Shown here: positions 23,001 through 34,000 of the stretch, one piece after another | Layout: every line of letters starts with the position of its first letter | Numbering within the stretch: position 1 is the first letter of the stretch | Origin: Lineus longissimus | Taxonomy: Eukaryota; Nemertea; Pilidiophora; Heteronemertea; Lineidae | Reading direction: 5' to 3' | DNA length: 64,000 nucleotides | Assembly (NCBI RefSeq): GCF_910592395.1 | Contig: NC_088318.1 | Span: forward strand, 13,888,349 to 13,952,348 | Notes under the pieces: generated by a model | The model's database searches: none | Seen by the model: only the letters and a program-made list of their open reading frames with translations | What the model was told of the DNA's origin: nothing | Made by a program: the position numbers and the translations under genes

Positions 23001-26000
23001 TGATGGATGATTTGTAGCAGTTGCTTCGTGGCAAGCTATATCGGTCGCATTCTTAGTCTCTTCGCGGAACTGTCTCATGACTTCTTGTACCCTTGCTTCT
23101 ATAGCCTTAGCTATCCACTCCGGCATGTCTTCCCAAGCAGGTGGTTGAGTGTTCATCGCATTTGAGCCCACCACATTCGGTGGAAGTTGTCGTTGGTGTT
23201 TTGCATGATTATCGCGTGTTGGTATTTTCACATCAGCATCGTTTTCCGTTCGAGTTGCGTTGGCCCCTGCACCATGCAGATGTGAATTAGTCAGAACTTC
23301 ACTCCAGGAAATATTACCTCTTTGCTCAGGCTTGCCGTCCTTTTCAAAACCGGTGTTCTGCTCAGGCTTCACGCGAGGATCGATTTTAAGAACGGGCTGA
23401 GCTGGCCCGACCTGTGGTTCTGCTTTCGGTGGATGGATCGAAGTGACCACTTCTGCTGGTGTATCTTTGTCCCAATCAATGACAGTAGCAAGGTTCTGAT
23501 GGCTTCTTTCGAATTCTTCACCCAGGTCCTTCAAGGTCGTGGGATTCGGCTTTTTATCCTTAACAGGCAGTTTGTGCAACCCATCCAAGTGCACACCAGC
23601 ATGTGGAGGGACTTTCTCCACGGGTAGAGTCGGAAACTCCTTCGTATCAAGCCCGTAGTCACCAGCCCGCGCAGGGCGTCTCACAGTTCCCTCGACTCCG
23701 CGTGCTTTCATGAAAGCTTTCGCATTTTCGAGTTGCACTTCTTCATTTTTGACTGGAGATTCCTTCAACCTATTGATGAAATCGTTGTACGTTTCCGTTG
23801 ATTTCTTCGGTGTTAATTTGTTAACCTTTATGTGTGAAGATCCGTCAAACAAATTTTCAATGGGTGCAGGGACGTACGTACCTCGGGGTTCTTCCTGCGT
23901 GTTCTGGGCTGGCCAGGCAGACTTATCTTTAATCGCCTGAAGACGTTGGTTATCGTTGGCCTTCTCTTTAAGTTTATTCATTTGACTCTGGAATTGTTTA
24001 TTTGACATACCGGCAGGAATGTTCCTCCTCACTGGAATAGGCCTTCCGCCTGTGCTTCCACAGTGTTGCCTGTTATGGTTTCGGGCAGGGGCTTTCACAG
24101 TCGAAGCGAAGGCGTGTGACTTCGGAGCTGCAATTGATTCAAAAGTAGGTCTACCATTCGGCAAAGGTTTTGGCTTCTTTGTGGCGGACTTTTTGGTGAC
24201 TTTAGCAAATCCTGTGTAATTCTCCGTCGTATTCGTAGTCGTCGTGATAAATCCCCAATATGGACCATCCTCAGTAGCCACAGCATCCCCAGCATCCGTC
24301 CGCACCTCGTCAGCTTCTTGATCGCATTCAGGACTTCGCTGGTCTTTCTTTTTGTCATCAGGTGTGCTGAAAATACCATAGTCCACATCTTCAGGGGAGT
24401 CGACGGAGGATAACTCCGCATCAAGTTCCTTTGTTTTCGAGGGAGTGTCAAAGATACCACAATCTGCATCATTTCCAGCATCATGATCGGACTCATCTGA
24501 ACTCACGATTGAACCTGTCTTTTCCTTCGCCTCCTCGCGTTTTTGTTGTTGTCGTCGCTTCTTCCGGTCTCGCTTTTTTTCGCGTTTTCTCTTCTCGGCC
24601 TCATCCTCTTTAATCAGCTTGTTCATGTTTTTATCCGCAACGCATCTTTCGATGCAATATTTCACAACGTCGATGTTTTTAGCCCTTCCGTTTATATCAT
24701 CGGCGGTCTCGCACCGAATCAACTGAACACATGGGACACTGAACCTCGGGTGAACTGGAGGTTGCATACGACCGCAAAAGCGGCCCTCGAAGTTTGTGAC
24801 TTTAGTCCAGCGTTGAAATTCCTCTCCGTGCTTTTCGACCCATTTTCTCCCTTCATCTTCGCTGCATAAAAAACTTATAATACGGATAAAGTTGAACATC
24901 ATGATGTCGTCTTCCTGGTAGATAGTGACGCACTTCAGAAGTAATTCATCTGCGTTTAGGGAAAAAAAGTCAAGGACGACCGCGCGTTGAGTTTCAGGTT
25001 TCAACGGACGCAAGCGGCAGCGCAGAGCGGTCAACATGAGGAACCATGGTATCAATCGATGCAGTACGTAGCACTGTTGGTCGTGATCGTCTAGGCTTGC
25101 GTCCGATTGGTCCATCAGAACACCAATAGCAGTTCGCCGCAAATCATTCGGCATTAGGCTGGCTTCGAGGAGAAATAGCGGCGGAAGAGATACCATTTCA
25201 GTCAACATGAGCTGGGGGTCCAGTGTGTTTCTCTTGAGAACGTAGATTCGTCTTCTGACGTAGGTTTTGACTAAAGACTTCTCAATGAGTTTCTCCCCCA
25301 GGTACTTCATGCAGTAGTCCGTGGTGTAAGCGGTGACTAGATTGTATGCGGTCCACTGACCCTGAAAAGATGGATGAGCCCGGTTAAGAATGTCACAGTG
25401 AAGGGAAGAGCGTGGTGACCTGTCAGCAAAAGTGGCGACGTGTAGAAATTCAACGAGGTAGATGTATGCAGAGGGGCATTCGCACTTACGCCTGAAGGTC
25501 GCGGCCAGGAAAGGCAAAAGCTGTGTCTTCTATTCCAACATGAATTTAGTATTGGTAGTCATCATTTTACTCACGTCATTAGTGGCTGCCAAGATGTTTG
25601 CATCGCATTGCTCCACGAGGTACTTCATCATGTCCCTGTTGGCTCGGCTAGCAGCTATGATAAGTGCTGTCATCCCGTTCTGAAATCATATTCATAGTTA
25701 CTGTATACCTATCCGCAGAAGAGAGCAGTTTTCTCGCGGAACCAACCACAGGAAACGCCTTAGTGGGTCCACACATAGACCATCGCCATCAGTATAATAG
25801 TTTTGGGAATGTTCTGCAATATGAATAAACGGCTATTCCTTAGCAGCACTTACTTTTGTTGTTACTTCCGTGTTGACGTTGATACCCTTCCAATCCTTCA
25901 TCAGCTTCAGCGCCCTAACATTACCAGTTGATGCCGCGACGGTGAACGCGCTGTAACCAGTCTTGTTCTGGATGTTGACATCGGCGCCGGCCGCCAGAAG

Positions 26001-26987
26001 CAGACGGGTGATCTCAAGGTGGTTGTCGGTATGGATAAAGACAGCTTCCATCAGAGCCGTGTTGCCATTCTTAAAGGTTAAAAAGTATTTTCACGACAGT
26101 CTAGCTCATATTTATTATCAATTTAAGTCAAAACCTACTTCATACAACATCTCAGAAACTGAAATGCGGTTTTCAGCAGACATTTTGACGACTAATTATG
26201 CGCCATGGCACGTGTTATCAGCCATGAAAAACCCTCACAACGGCTTGTTTTACATCGATTTGTTTGTTGAAATACATTTAATTTTACACCACATACGTGT
26301 ATATATGTCATCAGTTTTCATATCCACCATTACTTACGTCCTGTTGCCTGTTGACCTTGGCGCCGTTGTCAATGAGCATCCTGACCATCAGCAGGTCGCC
26401 TCTAGCGCACTCCAGGTGCAGCATGGGCGTTTTATTCTGATGATACGAAAATGAACTGAATCACATAAACTTAAGGGAAGACAATCACGAAACGCTTATA
26501 GAAATGAGGTGTATATATTGAGCGGCCCGGACAAAATGTCGTGCTCTTGGGAGTCACGCTCTATAATAGTGAAATTGACAGTTAGAAACAATAAAACTCA
26601 AAGATTTATAGATATGGACATCTTATTGGCCTACTTTATTTAACTCACCGTGTCCGCCACAAAGTCGACACTCGTAAATTCGAACGTTGCAAGGTTCTGT
26701 TCCGGTATCACTAGCTCTGGTACATAATCATGTAGCTTCAATTTACTGGTGAAAAGATCCTGGATATCCAGGACTTTGACCTGGCGACCATTGAAGCTGA
26801 CGGATTTAAGTTTTTTTGCAAAAAATCGATTTCCTGTGGATAATCTCTGGACCTTCCTGTAGCCGTTTTCATCGCCATTTCGTGGACAGTGAAAAATGGA
26901 AACGAACTTCTCTGCAAGAAGCTCGCCTATCAACAAAACGTCATGTACTTCATCCATGTTGACTATATTTAGATCGGTTATTTTCAT
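17033..26987 (-). CDS. RNase L-like protein: ankyrin repeats, very long linker, pseudokinase, KEN domain
   Basis: Fourteen exons keep frame to give 2,223 aa: 26987-26649, 26436-26338, 26069-25854, 25679-25575, 25361-20584, 20134-19984, 19568-19383, 19182-19074, 18723-18650, 18419-18223, 17968-17891, 17778-17715, 17570-17449, 17186-17033. Residues 1-113 are an unrecognised domain; about 114-300 are ankyrin repeats, one per exon (NKTPMLHLECARGDLLMVRM; NGNTALMEAV). A huge exon holds a helical part, a Lys/Arg-rich block near 510-545, then low-complexity sequence to about 1820. The kinase-like domain has FALKRI (K1865), but HMNLKPTN for HRDLKPxN and SDYG for DFG. The KEN part has HPLFWPENKR, DLLRCIGDTSRRFRQ and YFDRLYPKLF. 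RNase L has ankyrin/kinase-like/KEN order and cuts RNA when 2-5A dimerises it; here the catalytic Arg and His positions are Gly2164 and Arg2169. Exon phases and domains are secure; function is inferred. Confidence 0.9.
18831..18975. mobile_element. MITE-like inverted repeat in an intron of the RNase L-like gene
   Basis: GTTTGAAATAAGTTTTGTCA (18839-18858) onward and its imperfect reverse complement (ending AAACTTATTTTGAAC near 18965) form arms of about 50-60 bp around a 25-nt loop, in the intron 18724-19073. Mismatches suggest some age. Confidence 0.65.
19603..19790. repeat. Dispersed repeat family, copy A
   Basis: It shares GGTCTTGCCCA, CTTATCAAAGG, GGGCAAATCTTGAT and GGTCGATTGGCC, in the same order and spacing, with 43378-43575. 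It lies in the intron 19569-19983 of the RNase L-like gene. Confidence 0.6.
21873..22280 (-). repeat. In-frame 204-bp tandem duplication inside the RNase L-like coding exon
   Basis: Two adjacent copies (22280-22077 and 22076-21873) encode 68-residue units that start LRRNKPREQGMKTTQPEYDV and end in a Ser/Asp run. They differ at very few bases; one protein difference is EADP versus EADQ. Near identity implies a recent duplication or gene conversion. Confidence 0.95.
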
Positions 26988-28035
26988 GGGGAAATGGTGT
27001 GCTTTCAGCACCGTGGCAAATCCCAACCGTTTGAATAAACGTCAGAGGATATCTGGTGACGTCATAGGCTGGGAGCGCGCACTGTTGAGACCCGTGACGT
27101 CACCGACCAAGAAATGCGGCCCGATCGTCACACGGGGAGGCGAGCCGTATAAAATGGGCACTCGGGGTTGCTTTGCTCCGTGTTTCATTTGTTGATGTCC
27201 ATCTAACAATCATTTGTGGTCTTTGAGGAATAATGGACCACATTCTAACAAGATGTATAATGAACAACACCCCGTTTTACCTCCCCTGCATAGGGCACGC
27301 AATTAACGTTCACAAAAAGGGAACGTTGATGGAGTAGGAGGAGATTAAGTAGAAGAAGGGGAAAAAGAAAAAGAAGGGGAAAATCAAATGCACATTGGTT
27401 CTTCTTCAACTCCTTCGGCATGTGCAGTTTAGTCGAAGGGGTACAAATTGTCTCCAAGAGCTTACTTCAAGGGCCCGGTTGTACTGCTTACACGATGTTG
27501 CTTCTTATAGTTTTAGCTTGGCGCTTTTATAGTCGATACTGTTTCTTATATATTGTTAAGAAATTGATTCTGGCGATGAAAGAACTAACTCTGGAGTCAG
27601 CACAGACCTCGTCTTGAATCAGTAGAAACCACCTAGTAAATCAACAAAAACTCTTGTCTTCACAAATTGCATAGTATACACTGTCTAATTTTAAATTTTA
27701 CTCGTATCTGAATACAAATACAACTTTCATGAAAAACTTGCCACCTGATTCTTCTACTAAAGTCAAAATAGTCATTCGTGAAAATATTCCTTCGGTTGCC
27801 TACTTTTGGATAAAATTTGTATCTGAATACAAATACAACTTTCATGAAAAACTTGCCACCTGATTCTTCTACTAAAGTCAAAATAGTCATTCGTGAAAAT
27901 ATTCCTTCGGTTGCCTACTTATGGATAAAATTTGTATCTGTACAAGACAGGGATACTAAAAAATACACAAGCGAACACAACCTTCGCTATTTTAGGGTCT
28001 TGAAAATAGAATATAGAATGTATTTTCATATGACC
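26988..28035. other. Spacer between RNase L-like and F-type lectin genes, with a 115-bp tandem duplication
   Basis: The left end carries the CRE/TATA promoter cluster. At 27705-27934 a 115-bp unit (from TATCTGAATACAAATACAAC) is present twice and nearly identical; a third copy begins and stops near 27940. No gene is seen. The 3' UTR of the F-type lectin gene must lie at the right end. Confidence 0.6.
27039..27154. promoter_or_regulatory. Promoter region with CRE palindromes and a TATA box
   Basis: TGACGTCA occurs at 27057-27064 and 27095-27102, with a half site ACGTCA at 27039-27044, all within 120 bp upstream of the RNase L-like ATG (26987). TGACGTCA is the ATF/CREB consensus and is palindromic. 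A plus-oriented TATAAAA lies at 27148-27154, pointing away from the gene, so a divergent transcript is possible. Confidence 0.55.
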
Positions 28036-31000
28036 CTATTCATGATTGACGGTCGTCAGAATGGACGAGACTGATGCGGGTCGCCTGTCAGTCTCACTCG
28101 TGTCGTCCGCCTCCGAAGGTTCCGAAGCTTCCTTGACCGATATCTTCCTCGCCACCGGAGTTGCGGCCTTCTTCGCCATGAACTGCTTGTAGCCGAAGAA
28201 GCACCCGACCCCAGCACCCGAACAGGCGAGGATACCGACGACGGCACCCACTATTGCCCCGGCGCCACTCGGTTCTGGCTCCGGCTCGGTCACTGGAACG
28301 AAACGAATCTATGAATAAGCTTAACATTTGGTAGCCAGAATCTTTAAAAAGTTATTCACGAAAAACTCGGCCAGCGTGATGAAGGGTGACAAACAACTTG
28401 CGGAAAGAATCTTCTTGCAATGCAGCCATGGTTGGGCGTGGACATCTTGCTGACTATGGACTTCTCAGAAGGCCTCTATAGATTTATTCGCCAGAAGGGA
28501 GGAATCCATCACAAGTCGATTTTCGATCTCATATCAAAATCCGAACCTCAGTATTATTTGAATGGCTCACCTGGCTTTTTGGTCGTCTTCACCGGCGCCG
28601 GGGTCGGTGGCGGGGAAGGCGACGGCGACTCACTCGTGCTTGCAGTTGGCGGCGGTGCAGTCGTTGGGACGTATACCCAGTTCCCAAACGCCTCAACCTC
28701 ACACAAAACCAACGTATTATTGACAGTGTTGTTCTTTATGATGATCATGAACCGTCCAGTCACGTTATTGGTGCACGTGATGTCCACGTATTGTCCAGGA
28801 GCGACTGTTTTGTTAAGTTGTGCGCAGGTTTCAAAAGTCCATGACCCGCCGGCTGGTGCATTCGTCGTGGTCACTGCAGGTGGAAATGAAAACTGTCAGA
28901 GAGGAATTATTAAAACAGCCAATAATACCGAGCTTTTCTCTTGAACAAAGAACAGACTTCCGCCATTGATATGGCATTCGCTTCGTTTTGAGAGAGTTCT
29001 AATTGCTTTAGGATTTCAAGTTCTGCCAAAATGGTGGTGGCATGGATGGTCAACCTTAAACAACGAACAATTCAAGGTGTTTCCTTACCTGTAGAGCTGT
29101 TGGATGTAGTATTTGATCCCCCGGATGAAGGGGATGAACCAGATGTCGAGCTTGGGGCAAAATACGCCCCTGGGTAGCGGATGTTCAAGTCTTCCTGGTT
29201 GAAGTCCATAGTCAGCAAGATGTCCACGCCCACCAAGTTGTCGTCTGTGAGTAAGGGAAGAAGGAACTTAGACACTGGTGACAGAGAGTGTTAGAATTTA
29301 TTACGATTCTCATTACCAAGGCGGGTATATCACATTGGCATATATATGGCTTGTGTACGTTAGCAAAGTTTGAGGGAGTTCGATGACCTTCTGGGCAATT
29401 TCCGACAAATGTGGCATTGAACTTCGGGAAAGATTGTCTGGTGAATAGAATATTTCATTGTGTGATCTTCGATGGCACTCGCCCGAATCTGTCATCGATA
29501 GAGCGGTCAGGCTGCATAGATACATGCCTTTACGCACTGCCATGGCAAGGTGATTTAGAAACGAGAACGCTTGCCCTTTATTTGTCTACTTATTCGTTCC
29601 AGTGCTAAGCCGTAGTCCCAACAGAACCTACCACCCGAGTCAGCACTGTTTGCTATGATGACTCGTTTGATGTTATAGTAATCATCCATGTCAACCATCC
29701 ACCATTCATAAGGGTTGACCCCCTTGGTCTGGGCGCAAGATCCTCCAGCAATCTTCGGGTTTGGTACCCCGTCATTGGCCCCTTGAGATGAGTCCGCCCT
29801 TCCGGAGCCTTCTGTGGAAACTTTGGCGATTTTGTTAAGCAGAAGATTGGCTGAAACAACAGAACGCAAGTTTTGTAAATCTTTCCTAAGTGCCAAATCA
29901 TTTCATATTTTGCATACATGTATTTCGACCCCAAAAGAAAGGGTTGTCTAAATATTGGCTTTTTAAGCATTTCCTACAATTTTTGAACACCATTCGGCAC
30001 ATCTATTTAGAAACTGAAAAACTCACTTTTGTTGTACGTGTAGATCTTCCCGAACACCTCAACCTCGCAAAGTACCAAGGGTTTGTTCTGCGCGGGCGAC
30101 TTCAGAAACAGGACGAAGCGACCTCTGGCGCCCCCTATGCACGTGGCCTTCACAGCCTCCCCTGGGTACAGTGTCTTGTCATTCTTGAAACAGGGTAAGT
30201 ATGATGTCCTGAATACGTCATTGGTGAAGAGTTCTCTGGTGATTCTGCCTTCTACTCCATCAAGGCCCTTGTGGGCGTCGAAGCCTGTAGTACAGAAGAT
30301 TTTCAAACAGAGCTCATTCCTGACGACTACACCTATTATTTGTCAATCTGATTGCATGGAGCAAAAGTCTCCTCAAATTTAACTTTTCGGATCTAGCAGG
30401 CAGTGAATCATTTATGATGAAAGCAAACAGAGGCAAATTGAAAAAGTGAGTCACCTACCGCATGAGGGGCACTTGGCGCTGGCCATCATGACCATACCAC
30501 TGACTGTATACGTCTTGACCAAGTCCACCGCCCACCACTCCGTAGCAAGCTTCCCTGCTGTACTGGAACACCTCTTCCCCAAGTGGTAGTCAGGGGAGAG
30601 CACACCATCTACAGCCATGGATGGCTTGGATTGAGCAAACATTGCGTTACTCTGGTACGCTTTCTTTTTCAGTGCCAAGTTCTCTGGAAGAAAAAAAGGA
30701 CATCATCTTGAGTTTATGAAATACATGATGATGTACTATGTATATGTACATGAAATCTTCAAGCACATTTACCAGAGACGAGCGTGATCTCTAACAGATG
30801 TGTATTGCATGGACTAGGTGCGGTCTTGTACAATCATATTAGGAATGCTGCCTTGAAAAAAGCATTGTGCCACGTTTTTATTCCGCGCTTTCCATGGAAC
30901 TTTCATTTTGGCCTAGCGCAAAGCGCTCATCAGATTGATACCTTGCAGTCGTACCTCTGTAAGGCGAACCATACACCGATAGCTCGCACACACTCAACGG

Positions 31001-34000
31001 ACTGTTCTTATAGAAGTTGTTCTTTCTTAATACCACGTGCTGTCCAACAAGGGCACTTTCGCAATGCATTGACCTTGTCTCACCGGAAGTCATGGATTTG
31101 ATCACTGCGCATGTCTTGAAGTAGTTGGAGGCAAATTTTGAAGAGTCAAATTTCTCGACGACGCTGACGTAAACGTCCTTCATGAGGCTGGCTACATGAT
31201 AACAAGCATAGATTATGAGCTTTAAAAAATAGGAAAAGTTTAAACAAGCATTTACTAGTCCTTATCAATATCACCTAATGGCGAGTGAGGAATCAATCTG
31301 GACCCGTCCGTTTTGAATATTGTCACACATTGAGAATATTGAGTTTGACCCGGTTTCGATCCTTCGGTGCATGTGACAGGTGTAAAGAATAGCAATGTAA
31401 GTCACACAGTAGGCAAGTCCCTTGACCTATGCATCTTTACAAGCGAAGGCCAAGCTCTCGTGACTCGGACATATGCGCCTTGAACTACCTCTTCTTTCCA
31501 CCTTGTACCTACCCCATTTGTTCCGATTCGTCACCGTCACCTTCCTGATAATGTAGCTTGCCGCCAAGTCAACCCCGATCCATTCATACGAGTCCTTACC
31601 GCCGGTCATCGCGCAGGACCCTTCGTCATAGTTCGGGTTCCTCCACCCGTCCACCGCGAGACCAGCTCGGCCTCCAGTCCCGGCTTGGTTGCTACTTTGA
31701 GAGGCAGTCTTCTTTAGGGCAATATTTGCTGGAAAATTATAAGGTTGTAATTTGAAATTAACGCTGGAAGGCATTCAACGTGCTTTGACTTTTATATCAT
31801 AGGAACGTTATACTAATTCATCACTGCCAGCAACACGTGAAACAGTTTCAATACCATATCGCCTCATTAACATTCATTATTAGACGCCACTGTAGCTTAC
31901 AATTAGCATTCTGAACCATCAGAGTTAATCGGTCCGTTACCTCCCCTGGATTCCGGGATGGCGGAGTGCATCCAAGGCTAGAGGGTCAAGATGGCAATTA
32001 GTTAAATTTCGTCAATTTTGAAAAATAGAACTAAAAACTGTCTAATATATTTTGAAACACATAGTATACACCTACGCCATATCAGAGCAGTGTAGATCTC
32101 CACTTCACAAATGGTCAGCGCATATGACGTATCTGATGTCTCAATGATGACGAATCTCCCGTTGACGGCTGACGTGCACGTCAAGCTCTCTACGGAGGGA
32201 CTGACCATAGTGCCAGTGTAGTCGAAGCAGGTCTGGAACGTATTACTGGAGTAGCTGGCGGAGTTAAACGAATCCGTCACAAGGATTTTAAACTTCCGTA
32301 AACAATTGGCTGAAAAAAATGTGATTTGAAAAAATGAACTGTTTGATAAAGCTCCATATAAAAAAACTCGGATTTCTTCAGAGTTTTGAACAGTTAGAAT
32401 ATCGGTATACTTTGTGGCTTCTCTTCTATCCATCGTGGATTTTTTCCGTAGAACAGTGCGCTTACCGTTTATCAAAGCTTATCAGGAACCAATCGCCACT
32501 TACAGCCACAAGACTTGACATTAGATATCTTCAGGCGGCTAATTCTGTATGTAGCCCGTAAATCCACCGACCACCACTTGGGTCCTGTCTGGGTCTTCAA
32601 GGTTTGTGAACAGGTCTTCTTGGAGAAGTCAGGAGAAGCGTCACCGTCAACAGCCAGAATGGGGTCATAATGCCAGTAGGTTGAACTCTGCTTGGATGGG
32701 CCAGCATAGGCCAAATTTGCTAGAAATGAGATCAAATCTCGTTTCATTAGAAATTCTATAGTGCACGTATAACATGTGATGATGGATATGAGGTGTCCTC
32801 TATTGGAACTCTGTCTCAGGACCAAAAGACCAAATGATCGCTCCCGTGGAAAAATGCTTTTTTGTCGGTAAGAATTAGGTGAAGTTTATTTTCGACCAAT
32901 GAGTATTGACAAGTGACGACAGGAATTCTATATAGACCCGGTCGGCAAGGCAAGAATTGATAAAGACCAGTCTCTTTATAAATTCTTGATATTGGAACTC
33001 TTACCATCGTGTTTCGCGCCATAAACTTCGAATTCGCAGAAGTACAACGGACCCTTCTTCGTCCCCATCACGGTGACGTATCGACCGTAGTTAGGTTTGC
33101 ACTTGGTCTGCCAAGACATTCCTGCCGGAATTGACCACCCGGCTGGTGATTCATAACAGGGTAGGTAACTCTTGCTATCTATCGCTGCGGGGTCGAAGTC
33201 AACCGAGGAGACAATTTTTAAATCGCTCAGTGGTTCTGAAAATGCAAACACGTGTGTCAAAATGTATGTTATTTACCCATTACAAAATAATGATGGGTTT
33301 ATCTTGTAAATTATTCTGATATTCATGCACACTAGTACCTTTACATATCATGTAGAAAACTGTTTAGAAAATAACAACCAAATTGATACCGATTAAAAAT
33401 GATCTACTTATTGCAAAGCTTTTTTTGTACAATTTCGTTTCGCCTTGAGCTAGCTGGGCGTGGCGCCGGATTCACCCGAAAGGAGACTACTGGTCTAATC
33501 ACGGATTTAAATCAGATATTGTACACAAGTCCGTGGTATAATCTAAAAACCGATTTGATCAAAATTATTAATGCTCGCTTATATATTTTTGATTAGGTGA
33601 ACCAGCGTGTAAATACACGGAAACAAAGTTTTCCAGTGGGCCGAATTGAAATCTACTTACTATCCTGAAGAGTTGTCAGTATGACCTGATGAATCCTGTA
33701 CACCTTTAGCAGATCTACCGTCCACCAATCCTTAGCAGCCGTACCAGTGGTCGAGATGCACTTCTTTGCGGCGAATGACTGCGGGGCAATCGCACCATCG
33801 ACGGCTTTGGCGGAGACGCTGTTACCGAGGGCGGTGTTGTCCACCTGCATGGCTTGTTTGAACAGGGCGAGGTTGTCTCCTAAAGAGGAGCAAGGATCAA
33901 AAAGTGCTAGATTTAGGTCAGGCCAGCATAATTTTATGAAGATATCGATAACTACACAACACTCATTGACATAAAAGGTTTTCGAGCTTGTGAACCATCG

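Noticed and set aside
25361-25517. Extension of the large RNase L-like exon upstream to the start at 25517
   Set aside because: A strong CATCTTTTCAG acceptor at 25362 joins the ankyrin exon in phase 0; the upstream residues break the ankyrin pattern.
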